Below, piece by piece: positions 1 through 6,216 of a stretch of DNA of 6,273 nt. The position numbers and the translations under genes were made by a program. The first letter of the stretch is position 1, and each line of letters starts with the position of its first letter. The notes beneath the pieces were generated by a model that worked only from the letters and a program-made list of their open reading frames with translations, ran no database searches and was not told the origin of the DNA. Origin of the DNA: Dehalococcoidia bacterium (lineage in GTDB: Bacteria > Chloroflexota > Dehalococcoidia > UBA2985); assembly GCA_030740415.1 (NCBI GenBank), contig JASLXI010000060.1:1-6273 (forward strand), written 5' to 3'.

Positions 1-2177
1 AAGCGCGTCGGCTGAACCACCACTATATCGGCACGGAACATATCCTCATCGGCCTCATGAGAGAGGGAGAGGGAGTCGCCGCGGGCGTCCTGGAGAGCCT
101 AGGTGTATCCCTGGACAAGGTCCGAGCCGAGACCAGCCGGATCCTTAGTCAGAGCGTCAGCACAGGACACACAGGTGCCAAATCGACCACCCGCACCCCT
201 ACCCTGGATCAGCTAGGCATTGACCTAACCAGCGCCGCTCGCTCCAGCAAACTGGACCCCGTCATTGGAAGGGATAAGGAGCTTCAGCGGGTAGTACAGA
301 TACTGAGCCGCCGCACCAAGAACAACCCAGTCCTGATAGGCGAGCCGGGAGTTGGCAAGACAGCCATTGTGGAAGCCCTGGCGCAACGCATAATCAGTGG
401 GGATGTACCAGAGACTCTTCAAGGTAAGCGTCTGGTCACCCTGGATATGGGGGCTCTGGTGGCCGGCACCAAGTATCGTGGTGAATTTGAGGAGCGTCTA
501 AAGAAAATCCTGGAGGAGATTCGGGGGTCTGGTACTTGCGTTCTCTTCATAGATGAAATGCACACTATGGTGGGAGCGGGAGCAGCAGAAGGCGCTGTAG
601 ATGCCGCCAACATCCTGAAGCCAGCTCTCTCTAGGGGCGAAATTCAGTGCATCGGCGCCACCACCCTGGACGACTACCGGAAGTATGTGGAGAGGGACCC
701 AGCGCTTGAGCGTAGGTTCCAGCCCGTGCAAGTGGAAGAGCCCTCAACAGAGGACACCATCTCCATCTTGAAGGGCATAAAGAGCCGCTACGAGGAGCAT
801 CACCACCTGACCATCACCGACGAGGCCCTGCACACGGCAGCTACCCTGGCGTCCCGCTTCATTGCCGACCGCTTCATGCCGGACAAAGCCATAGACCTGG
901 TGGATGAAGCGGCATCGAAGGTCCGGATTAGCGCTAGTTCAACTCCTCTCTCAGTTAAAGAGTCCACGAAGGTCCTGGAAAATGTCAGGCGCGAAAAGGA
1001 CGAAGCCATAGCCGGACAGCAGTACGAGTACGCCGCCGAGCTACGGGACCGTGAGCTAAAACTCGCAGGCAAACTAGAGAACACGCAAGAGGACTGGGAG
1101 TCCGAAAGTGGCGACCGTGAGATCCTTGTAACCGAAGAGGATATAGCAGAGGTAGTGAGCATGTGGACGGGCATACCCGTCACTCGCCTGGGCATGGAGG
1201 ACATGGAACGCCTCTTGCACATGGAAGGTGCACTACACGATAGAATCATAGGGCAGGACGAGGCTATCAACGTGGTCTCAAAGGCGGTCCGCCGAGCCAG
1301 AGCCGGTATTAAGGACCCACGCAGGCCAATTGGCAGCTTCATCTTCCTTGGCCCAACTGGAGTGGGCAAGACCGAACTGGTAAGGGCACTTTCGGAGTTC
1401 ATGTTCGGCAGTGAAGATGCCATGATCCGGTTGGACATGTCGGAATTCATGGAGAGACACACAGTGGCCCGCCTGGTGGGCGCCCCTCCGGGCTACGTCG
1501 GCTATGATGAGGGAGGACAGCTTACGGAAGCGGTTCGTCGCAAGTCCTACTGTGCAATTCTCTTCGACGAGATAGAAAAGGCCCATCCTGAGGTGTTCAA
1601 TATCCTTCTTCAGATCTTCGACGATGGTCACCTGACTGACGCCAAGGGACGCAAGGTAGACTTCCGGAACTCCATCATAGTCATGACCAGCAACATAGGC
1701 TCTGATCTGATAAAGCGAGATACCTCCCTGGGCTTTGCTATGAAGACCGATGAGGCATCGACATCAGATCAGCAATACAACCGCATGAGGGACAAGGTCA
1801 TGGATGAGGTCAAGCGGTTCTTCCGACCTGAGTTCCTCAACCGCATCGACGCTAGCTTAGTGTTCCACCCTCTGACCAAAGAGCACATCATTGAGATAGT
1901 GGACTTGATGCTGAATAAGGTGCGGGAACAGCTCAAAGAGAAGAACATCGAGTTGGAAGTCACGCAAGCGGCTAAGGAGCGGATAGCGGACAAGGGTTAC
2001 GATCCAAACTTCGGCGCCAGACCTCTTCGCCGTGTCATTCAGGATGACATAGAAGACATGCTATCTGAGGAATTGCTGGGAGGCCGCATGCAGGCTGGAG
2101 ACTTCATGCTGGTGGATTTAGCAGACGACAAATTCGTTGTTCACACCAAGGAAGTAGCAGCCCTCCCGTCTAACTAG
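1..2177 (+). CDS. clpC: ATP-dependent Clp protease ATP-binding subunit ClpC (5' end outside window)
   Basis: Cytoplasmic Hsp100 unfoldase that forms a hexamer and feeds substrates to ClpP. The frame is open to the left edge, with bases 1-2 a partial codon, so the ATG at 57 is internal: residues before it ([18 protein letters not shown]) belong to the second Clp_N repeat. By comparison with B. subtilis ClpC (about 810 residues) roughly 90-95 residues are missing; 724 are visible. In order: rest of Clp_N; first AAA+ domain with Walker A GEPGVGKT (339-362), pore loop KYRGEF (about 471-488), Walker B VLFIDE (540-557) and arginine finger ALERRF (about 702-719); a UVR-like coiled middle domain (about 957-1090), which marks ClpC rather than ClpA; second AAA+ domain with GPTGVGKT (1350-1373), pore loop GYVG (about 1491-1502) and [11 protein letters not shown] (about 1557-1589); an LGF tripeptide (1728-1736) where ClpP-binding loops lie; and sensor-2 GARPLRR (2013-2033). 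No key residue is missing. It stops with TAG. Whether ctsR/mcsAB precede it cannot be seen. Confidence 0.97.
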   Translation, partial: ARRLNHHYIGTEHILIGLMREGEGVAAGVLESLGVSLDKVRAETSRILSQSVSTGHTGAKSTTRTPTLDQLGIDLTSAARSSKLDPVIGRDKELQRVVQILSRRTKNNPVLIGEPGVGKTAIVEALAQRIISGDVPETLQGKRLVTLDMGALVAGTKYRGEFEERLKKILEEIRGSGTCVLFIDEMHTMVGAGAAEGAVDAANILKPALSRGEIQCIGATTLDDYRKYVERDPALERRFQPVQVEEPSTEDTISILKGIKSRYEEHHHLTITDEALHTAATLASRFIADRFMPDKAIDLVDEAASKVRISASSTPLSVKESTKVLENVRREKDEAIAGQQYEYAAELRDRELKLAGKLENTQEDWESESGDREILVTEEDIAEVVSMWTGIPVTRLGMEDMERLLHMEGALHDRIIGQDEAINVVSKAVRRARAGIKDPRRPIGSFIFLGPTGVGKTELVRALSEFMFGSEDAMIRLDMSEFMERHTVARLVGAPPGYVGYDEGGQLTEAVRRKSYCAILFDEIEKAHPEVFNILLQIFDDGHLTDAKGRKVDFRNSIIVMTSNIGSDLIKRDTSLGFAMKTDEASTSDQQYNRMRDKVMDEVKRFFRPEFLNRIDASLVFHPLTKEHIIEIVDLMLNKVREQLKEKNIELEVTQAAKERIADKGYDPNFGARPLRRVIQDDIEDMLSEELLGGRMQAGDFMLVDLADDKFVVHTKEVAALPSN

Positions 2178-2214
2178 GAAGCACATCCCGAGCCGTATGG
2201 CACGTCGTAAGAGT

Positions 2215-2263
2215 GAATGGGCTGGATTTATGGGCGACGCCCGAAATCTGGCCCATTCGTTTT
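2215..2263 (+). terminator. Rho-independent terminator after clpC
   Basis: A long hairpin starts 37 bases after the clpC stop. Positions 2215-2229 pair with 2244-2258 in 15 consecutive pairs, of which two are G-U (2223/2250 and 2224/2249). After a small asymmetric bulge, GGGC (2232-2235) pairs with GCCC (2239-2242) around a 3-base loop. GTTTT follows directly (2259-2263). The T-run is short but the stem is unusually strong. The minus-strand side has no T-run, so it acts rightward. It separates clpC from radA into different transcription units unless read-through occurs. Confidence 0.78.
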
Positions 2264-2391
2264 GCCCGCAAGTATCTGCTCTCAGCCATATCAGGTCCAT
2301 CCCATCGGCTGTAAATCCTGTTCCAACGGACAATGGTATCTGGGTATTTATATCGACCCACCACGTCTGTTAAGATTGCCTGACAATACGC

Positions 2392-2395
2392 AGGA
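2392..2395 (+). promoter_or_regulatory. Ribosome binding site of radA
   Basis: AGGA lies 5 bases before the ATG at 2401 and supports that start. No convincing -35/-10 pair was found in the 137 bases between the clpC terminator and this ATG, although a radA promoter must lie there if the terminator is efficient. Confidence 0.6.
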
Positions 2396-2400
2396 TTGAA

Positions 2401-3810
2401 ATGACCAGAGAACAGGCCCGTACCTTTTATTCATGCCAGGAGTGTGGAGCAGAAGCCCTGCGATGGGAGGGGCGCTGTCCCTCCTGCGGTGAGTGGAACA
2501 CCCTGGCGGAGGTTCCAAGAGGCCTCGTCGGAGAGAGGCCATCCTGGCCTTCTTCGCTGCCCGAAACATCCCAGGAGCTATCCGAGGTAACTCTGGAAGA
2601 CTTTCCAAGGCTGGCGCTGGGAATGGGCGAGGCAAACCGTGTGCTGGGCGGTGGTCTGGTTCGTGGGTCGTTGGTGCTCGTGGGAGGAGACCCCGGTGTC
2701 GGCAAATCCACCCTCCTACTGCAGCTAAGCGCTGCTCTGGCCGCGAACTCTGGACACGTGCTCTACGTCTCAGGAGAGGAGTCTTCCCAGCAGATCAAGC
2801 TAAGGGCAGAGAGATTAGGTATAGTCGGGAAAAGACTCCACGTTCTGGCGCAGACCGATATGGCCACCATACTTCATGGCCTGGATACCCTATCTCCTAC
2901 TGTAGCAGTCATAGATTCCATTCAGTCCGTAGCCTTCTCAGATCAACCTGCCGGCCCAGGGACTATCGGTCAGGTCAGGGAATGCGGTCTCGCCTTCCTG
3001 CGCTGGGCAAAAGGCAGTGGTACTCCAACCTTCGTTACCGGCCATGTGACCAAAGAGGGCAACTTGGCAGGCCCACGAACGCTGGAGCACATGGTAGATG
3101 TGGTATTGTACCTAGAGGGGAGTAACCTCGGCTCTTATCGACTCCTCAGAGGAGAGAAGAACCGTTTCGGGGCAACCCATGAGGTAGGCGTCTTCGAGAT
3201 GAGAGATAGGGGGCTTGTCGAAGTCTTGAATCCATCGGAAGTAGCCCTGGCGTCTAGGGGCAGGGATGCCGTTGGGTCTGTGGTGGTTCCTGTAATGGAG
3301 GGGACCCGGCCGTTACTGGTGGAAATTCAGGCCCTTACCACACCATCGTCGTTACCCGCACCGAGGAGAGTGGCTAATGGTGTCGACATGAGCCGTCTTC
3401 TCATGGTGATTGCCGTGCTGGTCAAGCGAGCAGGAGTACACTTGTCTGGCCAGGACATCATCGTCAATGTGGCCGGGGGGTTCAGGGCAATCGAGCCGGC
3501 GGTTGACCTTGGCATGGCACTGGCGCTAGCTTCAAGCTTACGAAATACTCCTTTACTTGACGGCATGGCCGCCGTGGGCGAGATTGGACTGGGGGGAGAG
3601 CTGCGAAACATATCCCAGCTATCCCGACGGCTGACAGAACTGGAACATATGGGGTTTGATAGCTGCTTGGGCCCGGAGTCGACATTTCAGGCTTTGGAGG
3701 TGCCTCCAGGCATGAGGATATTGGGAGCAAAGACACTTGCCGAGGGACTGAACCTCGCATTCTCCTCCCAACGCAGACGAAGCGCGGGCAAGAGAGATGT
3801 TGCTGAATAG
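2401..3810 (+). CDS. radA: DNA repair protein RadA (Sms)
   Basis: Cytoplasmic RecA-like ATPase/DNA helicase that helps RecA process recombination intermediates by branch migration. The 469 residues are close to the usual 450-460. Domains: N-terminal C4 zinc finger (C12, C15, C26, C29); RecA-type ATPase with Walker A GDPGVGKST (residues 96-104), SGEES (124-128) and Walker B VAVIDS (168-173); the RadA signature GHVTKEG (214-220); the diagnostic KNRFG motif (253-257); and a C-terminal Lon-protease-like domain containing VNVAGGFRAIEPAVDLGMAL (355-374). In this family that domain is known to be non-proteolytic. The ATG start has AGGA at a good distance, and the zinc finger follows at once, as is typical. 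The product ends in a basic tail (QRRRSAGKR) and the gene stops with TAG. clpC next to radA is a common bacterial arrangement. Nothing is odd; all motifs expected for activity are present. Confidence 0.97.
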   Translation: MTREQARTFYSCQECGAEALRWEGRCPSCGEWNTLAEVPRGLVGERPSWPSSLPETSQELSEVTLEDFPRLALGMGEANRVLGGGLVRGSLVLVGGDPGVGKSTLLLQLSAALAANSGHVLYVSGEESSQQIKLRAERLGIVGKRLHVLAQTDMATILHGLDTLSPTVAVIDSIQSVAFSDQPAGPGTIGQVRECGLAFLRWAKGSGTPTFVTGHVTKEGNLAGPRTLEHMVDVVLYLEGSNLGSYRLLRGEKNRFGATHEVGVFEMRDRGLVEVLNPSEVALASRGRDAVGSVVVPVMEGTRPLLVEIQALTTPSSLPAPRRVANGVDMSRLLMVIAVLVKRAGVHLSGQDIIVNVAGGFRAIEPAVDLGMALALASSLRNTPLLDGMAAVGEIGLGGELRNISQLSRRLTELEHMGFDSCLGPESTFQALEVPPGMRILGAKTLAEGLNLAFSSQRRRSAGKRDVAE

Positions 3811-3872
3811 TTGCCTGTTAAACTGCCACGACCACAACAGTCAAGAGATTTACGCACAAAGGCTATGAGAGG

Positions 3873-4337
3873 ATGAGCTAGATAGGAATAGTGTAGGCAG
3901 AAACAAATAAGCAAGGTTTGGATCTGATAGGTGCCCTGTGACACAAACCGGATGAGCACCTTAAGATGCAGTCTCAGTTCTTCTCTCGGTATTATGCGAG
4001 GATGATCCTTGACTTGAGGAAGAATGGGCCATCAGAGAAGTCTAAAGGAGTTGCTGTCCGTGTCAGCATCGCCACTGACCTGAACAACTGAGAGATAATA
4101 GGCTACTGTGTGAGCACCATAACCATAGATAAGGGAGGCGAGATAGACTCAATCTATACTGGGCCAGATTATTGGCAATCCCGCACTGGCAGTAATTTCT
4201 TGGATAGGACTCTAGACTGGATGGATGACCTGTCAGTCACCAGGGAGGTACGGGCAGTTGGAATTGGGAATGAAGAAGTCCTTGAATACTACACAAAGTA
4301 GAATTGCCACCCCGGAAGTGTTATTCTAGAACAGTTA
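3873..4337 (+). pseudogene. Decayed GNAT-family N-acetyltransferase, five in-frame stops
   Basis: One frame (ATG 3873) read through its stops gives a whole GNAT-like protein of about 155 codons with no frameshift needed. Stops: TAG 3879, TAG 3894, TGA 3939, TGA 4089, TAG 4299. At three the surroundings suggest the lost residue: LIGAL*HK (TGG, Trp), DLNN*EIIGYCVSTI (GGA, Gly), EVLEYYTK*NCHPGSVILEQ (TAT, Tyr, as in the 'FYxxYGFxPR' ending of such enzymes). The middle, GGEIDSIYTGPDY then LDRTLDWMDD and VRAVGIGNEEVLEYY, follows the GNAT motif A/B layout. The acetyl-CoA loop, normally R/Q-x-x-G-x-G/A after 'PDY', reads WQSRTG, so its first glycine is gone. A weak AAGG lies at 3859-3862. The pieces 3966-4091 (41 codons) and 4110-4301 (63 codons, GTG) are open but incomplete and are not called as genes. 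Family assignment is by pattern memory. The 3' limit is approximate. The other parts of 3811-4445 show nothing. Confidence 0.72.
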
Positions 4338-4432
4338 GTTGGGCATGACTGGCAACTGCACACAGCAGAGTCAAAGAACCCCGCAAACCCTCGGGATAAC
4401 TTTACACAGGCTGGGAAACAAACATAGGATTC

Positions 4433-4438
4433 AGGTGA
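4433..4438 (+). promoter_or_regulatory. Ribosome binding site of larE
   Basis: AGGTGA, fully complementary to the 3' end of 16S rRNA, lies 7 bases before the ATG at 4446 and fixes that start. Confidence 0.75.
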
Positions 4439-4445
4439 AGCACGA

Positions 4446-5297
4446 ATGGCCGTTATCGAGCACGAATTACAAGGGAAATTGGCCCATCTCCAAGACATTC
4501 TGCGGGAGATGGGATCGGTAATTGTGGCCTATTCCGGAGGAGTAGACAGCACGTTCCTTGCGGCCACCGCCCACGATGTCCTGGGTGAGCAGAGCCTAGC
4601 AGTGACAGCCTCATCCCCCAGTATGGCACCTTCGGAGCTTGAACAGGCCACGGCCCTGGCCCAGGAATTAGGATTACGCCATCGCGTCATCGAGACCCAG
4701 GAGTTTTCGAATCCTCAGTATTTAGCCAATGGCCCCCGCAGGTGTTATTTCTGCAAGGTGGAGCTTTACACTCGCTTGCAGCCCATCGCCGCCGAAGAAG
4801 GACTTACTTGGGTGGCCAGTGGAACCAACGTGGATGACCTGAGTGACTACCGCCCCGGCATCAAGGCAGGCCAGGAGCGCGGTGTGCGTAACCCCATGGT
4901 GGAGGCAAACCTCACCAAGGAGAACATCCGCACACTCTCCCAACTACGGCATCTCTCCACATGGGATAAACCTGCGCAGCCATGTCTTTCTTCCAGGGTT
5001 CCCTTTGGAATTCCAGTGTCAGTGGAGGTCATGCGGCGCATAGCTCAAGCAGAGGCCTTCCTCAAGAAGTCGGGGCTACGGCAGTTTCGAGTGCGCCACC
5101 ACGAGACTATAGCCAGGATTGAAGTGGAGCCCAAGGACATGGCTCTGCTGTTGCAGCCGGAGGTCAGTGCAAGGCTGATCACAGATATGCAGGCCCTAGG
5201 CTATCTCTACGTCACGCTCGACCTGGCAGGGTTCCGCACAGGAAGCCTAAACGAAGCTCTCAAACCAAGGTCTACAAAATACCCAACCGTTATCTAA
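4446..5297 (+). CDS. larE: ATP-dependent sacrificial sulfur transferase LarE
   Basis: PP-loop ATP pyrophosphatase of the LarE family. In the characterised pathway LarE activates the carboxylates of pyridinium-3,5-biscarboxylate mononucleotide with ATP and converts them to thiocarboxylates, making the nickel-pincer nucleotide cofactor of lactate racemase and relatives. LarB acts before it and LarC after. The 283 residues are slightly above the common length of about 270. Visible: P-loop SGGVDS (residues 30-35); RRCYFCK with C100 and C103; GTNVDD (126-131); DYRPG (134-138); RNPM (148-151); and PCLSSR (179-184), whose C180 sits where the sulfur-donating cysteine (C176 in L. plantarum) lies. C100, C103 and C180 together also fit LarE forms that hold an Fe-S cluster and reuse external sulfur; the sequence alone does not decide. 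No larA, larB or larC is nearby, so the client enzyme is unknown. It probably has its own transcript. It ends in TAA, overlapping the stop of the convergent gene. Confidence 0.9.
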   Translation: MAVIEHELQGKLAHLQDILREMGSVIVAYSGGVDSTFLAATAHDVLGEQSLAVTASSPSMAPSELEQATALAQELGLRHRVIETQEFSNPQYLANGPRRCYFCKVELYTRLQPIAAEEGLTWVASGTNVDDLSDYRPGIKAGQERGVRNPMVEANLTKENIRTLSQLRHLSTWDKPAQPCLSSRVPFGIPVSVEVMRRIAQAEAFLKKSGLRQFRVRHHETIARIEVEPKDMALLLQPEVSARLITDMQALGYLYVTLDLAGFRTGSLNEALKPRSTKYPTVI

Positions 5298-5455
5298 GCG
5301 GCCTTCCTCTCGGGCTTGGTTGTGTCCACCAAGAGGGCACTCGGCTCCAGGCCCCCTATGTACCTGCACTGAACACATTGCCTGTACTCGCTATAGGTGT
5401 CTTTGTTTATGCACAGATCTACCCAGCACCGATGGCACCCCTTAACTAACATCAT
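5294..5455 (-). CDS. Small zinc-ribbon protein (hypothetical, 53 aa)
   Basis: A short minus-strand gene. The product opens MMLVKGCHRCWVDL and has two CxxC knuckles (C7/C10 and C27/C30) 16 residues apart around a YSEYRQCVQC segment, the layout of a single four-cysteine zinc ribbon, followed by a charged tail (TTKPERKAA). No signal peptide or membrane segment. Similar tiny ribbons with a 'YGEYxQCLQCGY' second knuckle are, from memory, frequent in Chloroflexota; their function is unknown to me, with nucleic-acid binding the usual guess. Support comes from a perfect GGAGGT ribosome binding site 5 bases before the first ATG and 8 before the second (5452), which may be the true start. The knuckle glycines common in ribbons are replaced here (CHRCW, CQCR region), so some divergence or early decay is possible. 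Its stop (TAG, complement of 5294-5296) overlaps the larE stop on the other strand. Confidence 0.68.
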   Translation of the reverse strand: MMLVKGCHRCWVDLCINKDTYSEYRQCVQCRYIGGLEPSALLVDTTKPERKAA

Positions 5456-5460
5456 GCTCC

Positions 5461-5466
5461 ACCTCC
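5461..5466 (-). promoter_or_regulatory. Ribosome binding site of the zinc-ribbon gene
   Basis: Read on the minus strand this is GGAGGT within GGGAGGTGG, the strongest Shine-Dalgarno in the window, 5 or 8 bases before the tandem ATG codons at 5455 and 5452. It is the main reason for accepting so short a gene. Confidence 0.7.
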
Positions 5467-5551
5467 CTCGAATTCACCTGCTCGCCCAACCACCATTTCT
5501 TTAGATGCAATTTCTCGTACACGGTCCCACTCTCCCCCGTAACATCCGCTG

Positions 5552-5562
5552 AACTCTATACT
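5552..5562 (+). repeat. Upstream copy of operator sequence AACTCTATACT
   Basis: AACTCTATACT occurs exactly here and again at 5622-5632, 70 bases apart. The downstream copy includes the -10 box and most of the left arm of the hspR inverted repeat. This upstream copy has no matching right arm and no -35 box at a useful distance, so a protein half-site is likelier than a second promoter. It would lie in the leader of the minus-strand gene if the minus promoter at 5594-5622 is real. Confidence 0.5.
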
Positions 5563-5593
5563 CATGTGCATCCTCTTAACTGCCTCCACTGAT

Positions 5594-5622
5594 AGCATAA
5601 TACTTGACATGCATCGTATCAA
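5594..5622 (-). promoter_or_regulatory. Probable divergent promoter for the zinc-ribbon gene
   Basis: On the minus strand, TTGATA (5622-5617) and TATGCT (5599-5594) are separated by exactly 17 bases, a good sigma-70-type pair with one and two mismatches to consensus. Transcription would start near 5587, giving a leader of about 130 bases before the ATG at 5455. Its -35 box lies in the spacer of the hspR promoter and touches the left arm of the inverted repeat, so both promoters could be controlled together. Confidence 0.42.
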
Positions 5623-5632
5623 ACTCTATACT
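5604..5632 (+). promoter_or_regulatory. Sigma-70-type promoter of hspR
   Basis: Perfect -35 TTGACA (5604-5609), a 17-base spacer and -10 TATACT (5627-5632, one mismatch plus a common variant). Transcription is expected to begin near 5638-5640, leaving a leader of about 28 bases before the ribosome binding site and ATG at 5667. This is the clearest promoter in the window, and it rules out the TTG at 5604 as a start codon. Confidence 0.82.
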
Positions 5633-5648
5633 GCTGATGATAGAGTTT
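5621..5648 (+). promoter_or_regulatory. Inverted-repeat operator over the hspR promoter
   Basis: AAACTCTAT (5621-5629) is exactly repeated in reverse complement as ATAGAGTTT (5640-5648), with a 10-base spacer and arm centres 19 bases apart. It covers the -10 box and the expected start point, the classic place for a repressor. HspR itself is the natural candidate because HspR proteins are autoregulators. The arms do not match the actinobacterial HAIR consensus (CTTGAGT-N7-ACTCAAG); the ACTC/GAGT parts are in the opposite order, so the binding protein is an inference. Confidence 0.66.
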
Positions 5649-5655
5649 CGGCAAC

Positions 5656-5659
5656 AGGA
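5656..5659 (+). promoter_or_regulatory. Ribosome binding site deciding the hspR start
   Basis: AGGA lies 7 bases before the ATG at 5667. The in-frame ATG at 5637 has no such site and falls at or before the predicted transcription start, so 5667 is preferred. Confidence 0.6.
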
Positions 5660-5666
5660 CAAACGA

Positions 5667-6200
5667 ATGCAGCGGTTCAATCAGAGGCAGACGGCACGCC
5701 AAAGTTCTTCATTAATACCCCCAGGACTGAGTAACGAAGAGGAAGGAACACTGACAGCTACCCACCGTAAGAGGTCACAGGAAAACCCTTACAGAAATCC
5801 AGTTGCGCCCTCTCCGCCTCAGTTAGGCACTACGAATGTACTCGGTGGGGTCTACGTAATCAGCGTGGCCGCCCGAATCCTGAACATGCATCCCCAGACA
5901 CTGAGGAAGTACGAGCGTCTTGGTCTTGTCACCCCGTCTCGAAGCGTGGGCTTGCTCCGTCTCTACTCTACGGAAGACGTGGTACGAGTGCAGTTGATTA
6001 AGTACATGGTCGAAAACCTTGGGATGAACTTGGCTGGAGTTGAGTTTGCCTTATCTCTGGTGAATCGCATCATCGATTTGAGAGAAAGGATACAGGCCAT
6101 GTCCCAGGCCGAAGCATTGAACCAATTCGTAGTACAGGAGTTGGGGCAGGTGCTGATGGAATTGGGTGCTATCTTCCCCAATAACCCCGCTAGGGTGTAG
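5667..6200 (+). CDS. hspR: HspR-type MerR-family heat-shock repressor
   Basis: DNA-binding repressor of chaperone genes; in characterised relatives it acts with DnaK as co-repressor. From the ATG at 5667 it has 177 residues. A winged helix-turn-helix begins near residue 62 (VYVISVAARILN), followed by the HspR signature MHPQTLRKYERLGLV (74-88), SVGLLRLYSTEDV (about 93-105), and GMNLAGVEFALSL (about 119-131). A helical, probably coiled-coil C-terminus runs from about 132 to 170. The first 60 or so residues are an extra, low-complexity stretch rich in Q, R, S, P and N with no recognisable domain; HspR proteins are usually about 125-150 residues. No ATG, GTG or TTG lies in frame between 5667 and the DNA-binding domain, so the extension seems real. 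A near-consensus promoter and inverted repeat precede it, suggesting autoregulation. It stops with TAG, and a further reading frame starts 16-22 bases later, probably in the same operon. Confidence 0.88.
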   Translation: MQRFNQRQTARQSSSLIPPGLSNEEEGTLTATHRKRSQENPYRNPVAPSPPQLGTTNVLGGVYVISVAARILNMHPQTLRKYERLGLVTPSRSVGLLRLYSTEDVVRVQLIKYMVENLGMNLAGVEFALSLVNRIIDLRERIQAMSQAEALNQFVVQELGQVLMELGAIFPNNPARV

Positions 6201-6216
6201 CATCAGTCAGGAGTAA

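Noticed and set aside
800..1462. A 220-codon open frame on the minus strand inside clpC
   Set aside because: It lies wholly opposite conserved clpC codons, its product is Ser/Arg/Met-rich with no motif, and it has no convincing ribosome binding site. It is a shadow of codon bias.
2321..2350. TTCCAA-N18-TATTTA as the radA promoter
   Set aside because: The -35 matches only three of six consensus bases. It is too weak to report as a feature.
2217..2399. A 60-codon plus-strand frame between clpC and radA
   Set aside because: It begins inside the terminator hairpin, has no ribosome binding site and shows no family pattern.
2493..3125. A 210-codon plus-strand frame overlapping radA
   Set aside because: It is out of frame with a fully conserved radA, and its composition (Arg, Gly, Ser rich) is that of a frame-shifted read of coding DNA.
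4110..4301. A stand-alone 63-residue protein starting at GTG 4110
   Set aside because: The protein-like sequence continues in the same frame on both sides of its stops, it covers only the middle of a GNAT fold, and the acetyl-CoA loop is damaged. It is part of the pseudogene.
4401..4430. TTTACA-N18-TAGGAT as the larE promoter
   Set aside because: Transcription would start within the AGGTGA ribosome binding site, leaving no working leader. The match is probably chance.
5315..5333. CTTGGT...ACCAAG hairpin just after larE as a terminator
   Set aside because: The stem has only 6 pairs, no T-run follows on either strand, and it lies inside the zinc-ribbon coding sequence.
5621..5648. A canonical HAIR site (CTTGAGT-N7-ACTCAAG)
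   Set aside because: The arms read ACTC then GAGT, the reverse order, with a different spacer. The repeat is real but is not the published HspR consensus.
5604..5666. TTG at 5604 or ATG at 5637 as the hspR start
   Set aside because: The TTG is the first half of the TTGACA -35 box, and the ATG at 5637 falls at or before the predicted transcription start with no ribosome binding site. The ATG at 5667 has AGGA 7 bases upstream.
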